Assembly (NCBI GenBank): GCA_012845835.1 | Contig: JABAKD010000018.1 | Coordinates: 2,466,729 to 2,530,728 of the forward strand | Direction: 5' to 3' | Length of the DNA: 64,000 bases | From: Undaria pinnatifida | Lineage: Eukaryota; Sar; Phaeophyceae; Laminariales; Alariaceae | In this document: one piece after another, positions 20,580 to 30,851 of the stretch | Layout: the number at the start of each line of letters is the position of its first letter | Numbering within the stretch: the stretch's first letter is position 1 | Position numbers and translations under genes: made by a program | The notes under the pieces: model-generated | The model's database searches: none | What the model was told of the DNA's origin: nothing | What the model saw: only the letters and a program-made list of their open reading frames with translations

Positions 20580-20760
20580 TAACAGTGGAGTCACCGACCT
20601 GCATCCTTCACGACGAGGGTATACACACCTCGAAACACGCGCAATCGAAGTATCACACACGCAGCTTGCAAACCAAATTGTGTCTTGATGAAAAAAAAAC
20701 GATTTTGGTCGATCTCACAGCTGAAGAAGTGTATTTTGATATTATTTCAATATTAATTTT
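20580..20760 (+). repeat. delta-family arm
   Basis: Contains GGAGTCACCGACCTGCATCCTTCACGA, ACGCGCAATCGAAGTATCACAC, GCAGCTTGCAAA and TCGATCTCACAGCTGAAG. It is most similar to the inverted arm at 22,625-22,780. Confidence 0.6.
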
Positions 20761-20817
20761 AGAATGACATGTGCCACTACGAGTGGCAGCTGCTGCCTGA
20801 AACGGGCTGTACTCTGT

Positions 20818-21118
20818 GGCGCTACGGCCAGGGAGGGAGGCACCCTGATTTTCCTCACTGGGTTTAACAGCCTCTTGCGAGCACGACTGACTCTCTGCCA
20901 CACGTTGTACAAAAAATATCGTAGGGGCGTTCTATTTTTGGCGCGCAGCATAGCCCGCCATTCCCTTGAGATCGATGTGCTAAACAGAACCAAAATAGAC
21001 CAATGCCACACGGTAGGGGGGTTGTGTTAATCTTACCCCCTCTTGGCCACATTTTCGTTCAGTGGCTCGGTGTCACTCGCGCGAGTGACACCCCTGTTCC
21101 TTGCGGTCACAGGCTTTC
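20818..21118 (+). mobile_element. gamma-family element
   Basis: Starts GCTACGGCCAGGGAGGGAGGC. Contains the palindrome GTCACTCGCGCGAGTGACACC near 21,069-21,089. A second related copy follows, with GTCACCCGCGTGAGTGACTCC near 21,651 and CCCTATACCGTAGCC at its end near 21,720. Confidence 0.5.
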
Positions 21119-21119
21119 G

Positions 21120-21940
21120 TGAGCTGCTTAATTAACACTCTCGATAACTTTTACGAAAAGGGATGGCGACGACGCTGCACCAAAAAACAAACGGCGAACG
21201 TGTACTCGACAGTGAGTGAGGTAACAGAGTCCCTCGCCGACTGCTTCGACTGGCTCAAACCCGGTAGTAGCGAAAACTGGGGGTGCCCCCCCTGCCGTAG
21301 CATTGTAGAATATTGAGGCCGCAATAGGCCAAGGATATGGTAGCTGTGGTATCTCCTTAGTCCTGCCGGACTTGAGCCGCTCGCACGAGGGACTCTGTAC
21401 TGTTCTCGGCTTTCTGGATGCCTGGAGTAGGATACGGCTCACGGAGGAGACTGCGCTCGGACCCCCGACGAGGCACCGTCATAAGGCAAAGTACGAGCAA
21501 AAAACTAGTGAATCCTCTGCAGCTAACCGACCAAAAGTACTTTCATTCCAGCGATTTGGTTGGCGCACCGTAGCTTGTTTCACTGCTGGTTCACATCGCA
21601 AAGTTAACCCAGCAGGACGAGCAGTTAAGACCGCAGCAAAGAAATAGAGGTCACCCGCGTGAGTGACTCCGAACCACTGCTAACAAATTCTCTTAAATAG
21701 AGCCCCCTATACCGTAGCCACGGTCAATAGAACAGGGAAGTCACTCGCACGTACGACCCCGCGCCACCGCAACCCACGCCCCGCCCCAAAGGTGACCCTC
21801 TACACCAGCTTGGGTAACCACCACCTACCTGCTGGCGCTCTATTACACTACGGCGTGAGTGGTTGGTGGGAAGCCCTCCTTGTTGGAACAAATTGATGGC
21901 CGAGTCGAAGCACTGTTCATTAATTCCTGCAGTAGGAGAG
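21120..21940. other. gamma-related mosaic, no gene
   Basis: Stretches resembling gamma ends (GGGGGTGCCCCCCCTGCCGTAG near 21,281-21,300) alternate with unassigned sequence. A run of 15 G lies at 21,942-21,956. Overlapping frames under 105 codons show no domain. Confidence 0.35.
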
Positions 21941-22299
21941 AGGGGGGGGGGGGGGGTACCCTCTTTTTCGCTGTCGTGTTTGGACCACTCTTCCCAGTGA
22001 TTCTGCCCACCCCACGGTGGAAAATTGTTCATTCACACGGTATGGTTGCCACGGCTTAACTAATCACATTCATTCGCTGGTGGCGACATACCGCTCAACC
22101 ACAAAACAAACCAAAGCCACAAGACCGCATAAGAAACAGGGGCATATTGGACTTCCGCGAGTGCCCCCCCCCGACCCACAAAAAAAAAAGGGCCGAAGTG
22201 TGATCTCACTCTCGGTCCTTTGGCCACTGTTCAAAGTCTGCGTACCAAAAATAAGACGTGAATCACGCCCCCCCAGTCGCCCCCCCCCGCTGAAAACCC

Positions 22300-22440
22300 T
22301 GCCCTTCCCTCGCCGGTAAATCGAGTTACAGGATATACACGATAATCTGATGCATTCATTTCACAGCCGCCATATTTTGACCCCCCTCAACAAACGAAAG
22401 GTTTTTATAGTTTCCGTGCATAGATCCGTTAACATCACGC
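22300..22440 (+). repeat. composite-repeat module upstream of delta arm
   Basis: Matches the part of the composite repeats that precedes the delta arm at 15,845-15,990 and 53,630-53,775: CCCTCGCCGG, CTGATGCATTCATTTCACAGCCG, TTTTATAGTTTCCGTGCATAG. Confidence 0.55.
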
Positions 22441-22780
22441 TGTTGACCCTGGTGCAAGCTAGTTCTGAGAGGGGAGTCGCCGACCTGCGTCTTTCATGAG
22501 GGCGCACACCCAGAAATACGCCGACATCGGAGTATCGCACACATCTTGCAAAGATGAGTCTCGCCGAAATCTTTCGTCTCGCAGCTGGAGTGTATCGTAT
22601 TTTTGTGATATATTGGAAAAAATAAGGACAATTCAGCTGTGAGATCGACCAGAAAGTTTTTTTGATAAAAACTCAGCTTTGCAAGCTGCGTGTAATACTT
22701 CGAACGCGCGTGTTGCGGGATGTGTATACTCTCGTGAAGGATCCAGGTCGGTGACTCCCATGCTAATGCCAGGGTCAACA
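22441..22780. mobile_element. delta-family foldback element
   Basis: Two arms of about 170-180 bases in inverted orientation with a short AT-rich loop (about 22,605-22,625). The extreme ends are perfect 10 bp inverted repeats, TGTTGACCCT and AGGGTCAACA. The arms are diverged from each other, and the right arm resembles the single arm at 20,580 more closely, so the two arms may have different histories. A transcript of this locus would form a long imperfect hairpin. Confidence 0.7.
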
Positions 22781-23163
22781 GGACTAAGACGTCAACCTTG
22801 TTCTGCGTACGGAACCTGTATACCGAGCATTGACGGGGACAATACCAGACATATCTATCTGTGGAATTCAGTATGCATGAAGCAATACGTGTTACAGAAT
22901 GAGAAAACCTTTGGAGTGAGCTACTTGGGTCTACCAAGTTAGTACGCAAGTTCTTGTGTGTTCCCTGTATATGTGGCAGGCCAGCGAAGGTCCAGCCCAG
23001 GCCTGATACTCCATGTCATATATACATATGTATTGGCGGATGCATGAATTGGCTTGTACGCATACCACATTGTGTGTGCTTTGTTTACCCTGGCGCATTA
23101 TTCCACTCCTAAGTAATTCGAACCTGCCCACTGTCAACAGAGCTGGTTATGCGAGGTAAGCTG

Positions 23164-23216
23164 AAAACAACAACAACAGCAACAACAACAACAACGACAG
23201 CAACAACAACAACAGC

Positions 23217-23247
<31 letters not shown>

Positions 23248-23273
23248 GCAACGGCAACAACAACAGCAACAAC
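23164..23273 (+). repeat. (CAA)n microsatellite
   Basis: About 110 bases of CAA with scattered CAG and GACAG interruptions. The polyvaline, polycysteine and polythreonine frames across it are artefacts. Confidence 0.95.
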
Positions 23274-23818
23274 CCAGGAGTACACCAGCTTTCCCACCTA
23301 CACCGTTCGACAGCATGAGACGTATCATCGCGATCCCGCTTGGCAGGTACAGCTTCTGCGCCAACATCCGGGGGCAAAACATTTTACCCGCCAAAAAACG
23401 ACCGAATACGAATTGTTCCTTCGTAACTCCGGTTGACGAGAGTCCTCCACAGATCATGTGGCCACGCGGGGGACCAGGACTAGTCTATAGTAGAAAGGGG
23501 GGAAGGGCGGGGTACTCATTTGAACCCCCCCTCCGTCTTACTATAGCCTTGGTTCCCGGGGGGGGGTACTGTGATCTTGATGGACTAAGATGGCAGTAAA
23601 AGGGTAAGGGTATGAGGTAAGCCGTTTTGCTAGCCCTAGATGCCAGAAACAAGCACATAGAAGAAGGCGTTTATTGTTGCCGTACACCGCTCAATATTGT
23701 CGGACGGAAATGTTTGGAGTGACGTCCATGGGCAGTGATACACAATATTGACTTTCCTGACCAAAAATCCCCAGCGATTTCATTAGGGGGCGTTTCGTTC
23801 GGTATTTCGTACCTGGTA

Positions 23819-23900
23819 TGGGTTAGGGTTAGGGTTAGGGCAAGGGTTAGGGTTAGCGTGAGGGTTAGGGTTGGGGGAACGATTGGGATTAGGGTTAGTT
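23819..23900 (+). repeat. interstitial telomere-like repeat (GGGTTA)n
   Basis: Several GGGTTA units, interrupted by GGCAAG, GCGTGA and a diverged centre, cover about 80 bases. A shorter related patch (GGCTAGGGTTAGCGTTAGGGG) is near 39,986. It is too degenerate and internal to be a chromosome end. It suggests a TTAGGG-type telomere in the host. Confidence 0.7.
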
Positions 23901-24054
23901 TGCATGTCTGAAGAAACGCAGTAATGTGAGACACCCCAAGCAGCGACCTGCTAGCAACGCACACATTGCAGCCTAGATCGTTATTCCACCCGAACGAAGG
24001 TTGCCGACACTCCACGTTTTCGAGAAGGTCAACGTTCCACGCGCTTATACTTGT

Positions 24055-24589
24055 TGTTCAGAAGAGGGGTTTTAGACTACAACCTATCGGGGTAATGGTT
24101 AGTAGCATTGGTTGATTCATTGCTGTACCCGTAGCCGTAGCAGAACTAGAAAGTATCTAAGGAGCGTTGAAACTGAACCGAAACCATCGTGGAAGAAACG
24201 TTCTAGAAAAGCGGCAGGATTACCACCTGTTCGACCATTGCTGTACACTTAAAGAAGATCGTATGGTACCAGGTAGTCGAGTTCTTGAGATCAGAGGCTT
24301 CCGGAAGGAGTAGTAGTGTCGTGGAGACGGATGACGCGCATGGCCCCACCCTATCACTCCTCTATCTTCTCTCAACCTTTTATTCTTCCTCGTCGGTTTT
24401 CAGTGTCCCCTGAACTCTGGACATAGCAGTCCATTGTCCTTAGGAGTTTCCTATTCTTGATCGAAAGCGACCGTTGAAACATCAATACATTTCTGCCTCG
24501 TGCATCTTGCACGCCCCTTCGGTTAGCTTAATCGCTGCCAGCGCCCGCCTCTGCGACCCCGCCAGGTCGTATCGTCATATACGTCAATA
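24055..24589 (+). repeat. 5' LTR of element A
   Basis: Begins TGTTCAGAAGAGGGG, matching the 3' LTR start TGTTGAGGATAGGGG at 30,656. The two share CATTGCTGTACYCGTAGYCGTAG, AAGCGTTCTAGAAAAGCGGC-type text, TACCAGGTRGTCGAGTTCT and TTTCTGCCTCGTGCATCTTG. A stretch of about 150 bases (24,316-24,488) is present here and missing from the 3' LTR. Substitutions are frequent, so the insertion is old. Confidence 0.8.
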
Positions 24590-24603
24590 AGTCATGAGCC
24601 TCG
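24590..24603 (+). promoter_or_regulatory. primer-binding site, half-tRNA(Met) type (element A)
   Basis: AGTCATGAGCCTCG directly follows the LTR. Its complement contains CGAGGCTCAT, i.e. an anticodon stem plus CAT anticodon. The equivalent position of element B reads GGTTATGAGCCTCG. Drosophila copia and yeast Ty5 are known to prime from the anticodon arm of initiator tRNA(Met); this looks like the same strategy. Confidence 0.55.
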
Positions 24604-25368
24604 CCTACAGCGCGGCGTCGCAAAACAGGAGTCTTCGAGGAGACCCACGTCTTCGAGGGAACCTGCAACCTGGAGCAGCCACGTAGCTGTCAACAATCAC
24701 AGGACTGTCAACATCGCAAACTTAAAAATGTGAGTCGTGTCAAGATTTTCGACAACGGCTTGGATTACATCGTCATCTGGATTCAAGATACTTGTCACTG
24801 GTGGTCGAGCCCGTCTTGATCGTGTACTGCTGTCAGAAAGGATAGCATCGTATCTACGCGCCGATATCGCCATCGGGATATTGTACATCGCTTTTGTTTT
24901 TCTTGCACGCCGCGGGTTAAGAGTATTCCGGCGTAGTTACCGTATTTTTTAAGGCGTCGCACATTGCATTACGTCCGCGCGAGCCTTTACAAGCTGTGGC
25001 ATCGACGGCACAGATAGTGCGTGCCAAGTTTTCGAGCACGGGTCGAGCGAGGATTCGACATTCAGTTGAGCCTGCACAAGCTGCGCAGCACCGACGGCAC
25101 AGGTAGTGCGCGTCATTTGAACACGGGTCGAGCACAGACTCGAGGCATTCAGTTGAGCCTGCACCAGCTGCAGCATAGATGGCACAGGCAATGCACGTCA
25201 AGGGACCAGCTCTAGCATAGACGGCACAGGTAATGTAGGTCAGTTCAACAGGGCACCGGCCGAGCTACGCAAAATCGGGGGGCGTTTGTTTCGAAGCCTG
25301 CACGAGGATTGCAGCAAAGATATTTACAAACCCTTTACGTTCACTGATGAGCTGGGGGAACCATCATC

Positions 25369-26157
25369 ATGAGCGGCACAGCGAACAACCTTCACGATGT
25401 CTTGAAACAATCATCAAAACTCGACCGCAACAAGGCGGACGACTGTCTTGCATCCAGTTCGAAACTTCGTGCCAGTCTCACCACCTACAACAGAGCCATA
25501 TTTATCATCCTGCAGCGGCAAGAGTGACCGTCGGAGACCAACAACAGTCGGGCCACTGCCAGTGTGGCGTGGGATGCCGCCAACCAGGATGTTTTCAGCA
25601 AGCCTTTTTTTTCGACTGGCGGCTCGCCTTCATCGTCGTACGTAGATTCCAGGGACCACACTTGAGGATCGAGGACGACATGGACAACAGGCGTGGGCAT
25701 CGCTGCGGAAGAAGTTTAAAAGGAGATCGCGCGAAACAATCCGCGGAGCACTCCGAAATGAACAACACCCAAACGTGTTCAGAACAGGATCCTGACGAGT
25801 ACCTTCACATCATGGATAGCTGCTGTGACCGCCTTAACGCGTGCGACCTACCAAAGGGTCCAACTGATCGTCAGTATGCTGATATTTACTGCACGCTCTG
25901 CCGCCCGGACCCACGGCCATTCGCCAAGCCCAAGGGACTTCGTATTTGCCTATATCCCGCGTGTGCTGGCGGCCATTGACGCAGAATACCTGGCCCGTTC
26001 ACTTTCTGGCTCATCTAGGGGTATCGCGGGACGTGGTCCCGTCAGGCAGGCAATGCCCCGCAGTCGCAATGACATCAATTGCCGCCACTGTGGTCTTGTC
26101 GGTCACTTCAAAATTAAGTGCCCTCTACGCGTCAAGCACCAGCAGAAGATTGATTGA
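25369..26157 (+). pseudogene. gag: copia Gag with CCHC zinc knuckle (element A)
   Basis: Capsid-like protein of the retrotransposon. The likely start is the ATG at 25,369 (MSGTANNLHDVLKQSSKL). The frame is broken by stops and shifts near 25,527, 25,670-25,740 and 25,900. The central segment EQDPDEYLHIMDSCCDRLNAC resembles the UBN2-type Gag core. The last part, in a shifted frame, ends in CRHCGLVGHFKIKC, an intact C-X2-C-X4-H-X4-C zinc knuckle that would bind RNA. At least three frame changes make it non-functional. Confidence 0.8.
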
Positions 26158-26516
26158 CAGCAGCCGCAGCAGCATGGATTACAACTTAACAACCCACGCA
26201 GACAGCACCAACGAAACCGTGGACGCGGGCGAGGTCCCGTATGCCGCCGAAAAACATCCTCCCATAACGACACCGACCGCCGCCCCTGGAGGCGCAAACA
26301 GACTGACGGCGACGCTCGCATTGCTGCAACCTGGCCTTGGCAGATTTAGGTATTTTGCAGCGCTTACGACCTTCCAGAATAGGGCGACCAGCCGGAACAC
26401 CCTTACATCTCCTTCAGTAACGAAGGAACATCCCACGGCGGCAATTGCTGCGGGACAAAGCCACAATGAGGAGACCTGGCCATTAAGGTCACTGTCAGCA
26501 TCGTGTCCGTGTCCGT

Positions 26517-26900
26517 TTGAGGAATGCGCCAAGCCCGCTATCTCGATGGGAGTTCAGGAAAAGCCGCAAATTCTTCTACATGAACGGGGGCACGGACGGC
26601 GAGGGTGAATCGTTCTACGTTGTGGAGCTGATGAAGTCAGAACCTGCCGTTATCAAACGCAAAGGACACGAGTGCGGTAATGCTGTCACATTTCTAGTCG
26701 ACAGCCACTCCTTTGGCGATATCATCCCCGATCTCAAACATCGTTTACAGGACTACAGCTCCCCTCGCACGATACTTACGGCTGAAGAAGCTCGGCTGGA
26801 CGGCACAACGGAATGTGTCTTGCAAGGCCTCGTCACGGACGACTACGGAGAACAGCAGCTCGCGCGGATCGCAATCCTAATTGTGCGGTATTTGGCGCAA
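26517..26900 (+). pseudogene. copia aspartic protease region (element A)
   Basis: Reading frame 26,517-27,065 carries a copia protease remnant: TFLVDSHSFGD where the family has D-S/T-G, so the catalytic Gly is replaced by His. It is followed by IPDLKHRLQDY, TILTAEEARLDGTTECVLQGLV and LARIAILIV. The maturation protease would be inactive. The frame then shifts into the integrase frame near 26,900. Confidence 0.7.
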
Positions 26901-27909
26901 TTTTATCTCGGTAAAAACAGCAGCGAGGAAGGGCATCGCTTCGATTCTCGATGTCGACAGACCCAGGCTGGAGACGGGCGACATCACCGTGCCACTTCAC
27001 GGACCGAGCGACGATCTCTTCTCCTTCAAGAAATACCTCAGTGCAGATCGAAACGCAGGAAATGAAATGGCGATGAATGCGGTGACTAATGCCCAAGTGT
27101 GGCAGCGGCGGCTGGGTCACCTCAATAAGCGCAGCCTGGAGCCCATGAACAAGAATAACGGCAATGTGGTCGCATTTGACGGTTCTATTGCGGACTGTGA
27201 CGTCTGTGCGGTGGGGAAAAGCCATCAGCTGGCTCAACCCAAGAAAACCAACCACGCCGCCACTATTGCACCCTTTCAGCCCGTGTACAGAGATCTCATG
27301 GGCCCCTTCAAACCGACGGCTCATGGTAGATACAAGTTTGTCAGCAAGATCACCGACCCGTTCACCAAGTGGACCGCAGTCTTCCTTCTCTGCAGCAAAG
27401 ATCAAGTCCTTGTCTCGCTTCAGCTGTTCCTCACGTCAACCGTGATACTTATAGGCAAACGCATCTCGTCAGATGGCGTGCCGACAACGAAGGCCAACTT
27501 ACGGGTGACAAAGTTCGGGGATTACTGCCGAAGCACAGGCATAATTCAGCAATTTGCTGCCACCAACACACCACAGCAGATTGGTATACCCGAAAGCGTC
27601 GACCGGACATTGTGCGGAATGGCCCGCTGCATGCTTGTTGACATTGAACTCCCTCCTTCTACATGGAGAGAGCTCATGATAACGGCATCCTATCTGTGCA
27701 ATCGCATCCTGCATTTCGTCGCTCAAGATGGAAACACCGTAAAAGATATTTTACGGCAAATACGCCGACCTTTCGCACCTCAGAATCATCGGCACGAGAG
27801 TGTTTGTCAATATCTAGGATGCCAAAAAGCTCGGTCATACTTCGTGGGAACGGATTGTGAGTGGCTTCAACCAGAACGAGAGAAACTGATTCCGTACCTG
27901 GAACCCTAA
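26881..27909 (+). pseudogene. copia integrase (element A)
   Basis: A 342-codon open frame, the longest intact piece of element A. The zinc-binding GAG-pre-integrase domain is seen as WQRRLGHLNKRSL...CDVCAVGK (H-H-C-C). The core follows with YRDLMGPF (first Asp) and TDPFTKWTAVFLL, then SDGVPTT (second Asp) and IGIPESVDRTL (Glu, where QNGxxER is usual). All three D-D-E acidic residues seem present. CNRILHF...FVGTDCEW marks the C-terminal zone. The ORF ends at a stop before the RT linker. Neighbouring domains are out of frame or inactivated. Confidence 0.8.
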
Positions 27910-28659
27910 GATGCGTCGAGCTGTCGAAAGCAGGAACGTCGTCTTCATCGAAACACCACCGCGCTTGCTTCCACCTTCCAGGCTTCTTTCGCCGCTACAG
28001 GGTCCGAACTTCCATCATTTAAATTCTACGACCACAGCCTCGATGACAACTACTGTTCACGCAATGACACGATACAGGATGCGAAAGGCTTCACGAGCGT
28101 TTTGAACGTCGATGCCAACGACCCACTACTTGTTCCTACACCCGGGGGTTCTTCAGCTGGGGGAGCCACACCACAGGATCACCGTCTTCAGCTACATCTG
28201 TACCTGCGCCTGGGCTAGCAACAGCGCCTGTACCCGGGCCTGCGCCAACGGCACCGCAACCCCCCCCACGGGCACCGACGGCTACGCTATGCAGCCCGGT
28301 GTTACCCGCGCCGTTAATCGAAGTCAAGTGCGTTCGTCTGCAGGTACAAATTATCGGGCAAATCGGAACAAACGAGCAGCTTTGGCAGGTCTATGCCACA
28401 AGAACACAGTTCAACAGGTTCAAAAGCTAGGATCTCCCAAGGTAGAATATCATGCCAACTTGGACATTGGGCACCAACTCAATGACACGTTTAGCACAGG
28501 AAACGACTACGCCATCACCAATACAAGGAAGCGTTTCGGCGGGGAAGCGAAACGAGAAAATCCCCAACACCTTCAAATGAAGGAGGCTATGGACGTTCCA
28601 CAAGCGTCGCGTGGGAAAGCGGCATCTGACAAGGGGTTGCAAGCCTGGAGAAGCACGGC

Positions 28660-29345
28660 GTCTACGACCTGACACCAATCACCTCATTCCCGACAGGACA
28701 GAGGGTAATCAGCACGCAGTGGATGAACAGAATCAAGGCAGATGACACGTACAAAAGACGTCTAGTCGTACAAGTGTGGTCTCAGGTCACTGGAATCGAC
28801 TGCGACGGCACCTTCGCCTCCGTATGCAGACTTCAGAGCATCCGCATGATGCTGGCGATCGCGGCGAAACTGGACTAAGAGGTGTTTATGGTAGACGTCC
28901 AGACGACTTTTCTGAATGCCGACGTGGAGGAAGACGTTTTCGCCAAGATGGCGCCTGGCTACGAAATAGTCGACAAGTCCGGAGTGCCTCTTGTCATAAA
29001 GCTCAAGAAGCGTTTGTACGGTCTCCGGCAGAGGCCAAATAATTGGTTCGGCACAATGGACCATCACCTTGCCACAATCGGGTTCCGCCCTCTCAAATCT
29101 GACCTATCCGGTTAACTTTCGAGGATGACACTGGGTTTGTCGTTCCAACGCTTTACGTGGATGGTCTACTGGGCGCGAAGAAGCACCTGCTGAACAAGCC
29201 CACCAAACAACCTGTCGACCGTTTCGAGACCACGGAGATATACGATGTGTCGAGGGTGCTCGTCATAAACGTAACTTGTGACCGCAAAAAAAGAATGATC
29301 ACCATCGGCCAGAACGGCTACAACGGAGGACATCGCCGAGCGCCT
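28660..29345 (+). pseudogene. copia reverse transcriptase (element A), inactivated
   Basis: Domains by translation: WMNRIKADDTYKRRLVVQ, GIDCDGTFASVCRLQSIRMMLAIAA, a stop codon at about 28,876, then EVFMVDVQTTFLNADVEEDVF (FLN box) and KKRLYGLRQRPNNWF. After a frame change come PTLYVDGLLG and DRFETTEIYDVSRVLVINV. The catalytic YVDD is YVDG, so polymerase activity is lost even apart from the stop and frame breaks. Confidence 0.8.
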
Positions 29346-29519
29346 TGATATGGCGGGCTGTAATCTCGCCTTCACACCAGGAGCGGGACCGGAATTTTCA
29401 CTCCACCAACCGGAGAAGAATCCGCGGGACGATGAAGGCGAGCGGCGGTACCAGTCAATCGTAGTTGCCACCATGTACCTCGGGCAGTTTACCCGGTATG
29501 ACATCCTCTACGCCGTAAA

Positions 29520-30115
29520 TTAGTTGGCACGGGGAATGTCCAAGCCTTCCAAGGCTCATATGGAGGCCGCCAAGCATCTGCTTCGCCACTTGACGGGATC
29601 GGCCAAGTTCTTCGTCACGTACAAGAATAATGGGTTTAGGGTAGCCATCTTCTCTGATGCAAACTGAGGCAATAACCCAGACAATGCCAAATCAACAGTC
29701 CTCCTGCACCGTCATACGCGCTAACGGCCCAATTAGTTTTAAGTTATATTTCAAGGCCTCACCGCCTAATCAACAATGACAGTGGAGCTCGTCCCAGCAG
29801 CTCTAACGATGGCAGGGGGCGTCTTCTGCAAGAGCATGATGCAGGAGCTAGGATTCAAGGATGGATTGGACAATGTTCTTCTTTTAATCGACAACGCGTC
29901 GGCGCTTCATGTTACCGGAAATCGCACCTATTCCCCTCGGGAAAAACACTTTGCGCTGAGATATTTCGTCATCCAAAAGTGGGTTGGACGGCACGATCAC
30001 CATCCACCACACGAAGATGCAAGACCAACTTGCGGACATTGGGACTAGACATCTCAATAAGCAACCTTACCAGGAGCTCGTCACCAAAATCATGGACTTT
30101 CGAATCTGAACGGCA
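29520..30115 (+). pseudogene. copia RNase H (element A)
   Basis: C-terminal RNase H remains: MSKPSKAHMEAAKHLLRHL, FRVAIFSDAN followed by a stop, then ELVPAALTMAGGVFCKSMMQELGF, LLLIDNASALHV and EKHFALRYFVIQKWV. A last piece with ELVTKIMDF lies in another frame. At least three stops and two shifts are present. Confidence 0.75.
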
Positions 30116-30645
30116 AGCAAGGCCTTGTCTTAGGCGGCCGTCTTTGCAGGCGCTAGATTTTTTTGTGTTAGGCGATCAACTCGCCAAGGGCACTGGCATT
30201 CAAGAATGGGGGAGGGGGGTACGTATTAGCCGCATTATGATCCGCAGGATATTTACGTTTAGATTAGCGGACAACGTGTGCTTTCGGGTTAATCACCGAC
30301 GTTAAGGGTGTTGTTTGTTGTTTGAGTCGTGCGAGCAACAGCACATTTGCTGAGTCGCAACCTGTTCAAGTGTCCTTAGTCTTAGCCTCGAGACACTTTT
30401 GGAACCAGTTGCACTCATGGTTTCGTTGTTAGAATCACATCGCATGTATAGCTGACAATGCACAAGCGTTAGCTTTAGATTCGGTTGGAATACGCAGGAT
30501 ACGGAAATTCGAGCTTTAAGAATTGCGTGAGCAATTCTGTATTACACCACCGTGGGAAATGACATGCGTCGTATCTCTGATTGGTGTGCAACTTGGTTTC
30601 CAGTGTAACATAATATTCAATCAAAATTCGATATGCCACTTCAAT

Positions 30646-30655
30646 TGTGGGGGAG
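30646..30655 (+). promoter_or_regulatory. polypurine tract of element A
   Basis: TGTGGGGGAG directly precedes the 3' LTR start TGTTGAGG, the expected place for plus-strand priming. Confidence 0.6.
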
Positions 30656-30851
30656 TGTTGAGGATAGGGGTTGTGATCTCCCACCTATCAAGGCAATGTT
30701 CAGTAGCATGGATTGCTTCATTCATTGCTGTACTCGTAGTCGTAGTAGAACAAGAAAGTGTCTTTTGAGAATTACAGCTGAAAAAAGAACTTTCTTCGAA
30801 GAAGCGTTCTAGAAAAGCGGCGGAATTACCATCTGTTCGACTACTGCTGTA
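30656..30851 (+). repeat. 3' LTR of element A, left part
   Basis: Matches the 5' LTR from TGTTGAGGATAGGGG to CTACTGCTGTA. The LTR is cut here by the nested element and resumes at 32,959. Confidence 0.75.

Noticed and set aside
25485-27405. Minus-strand ORFs of 70-190 codons over element A
   Set aside because: Shadows of the copia gag and pol frames on the plus strand.
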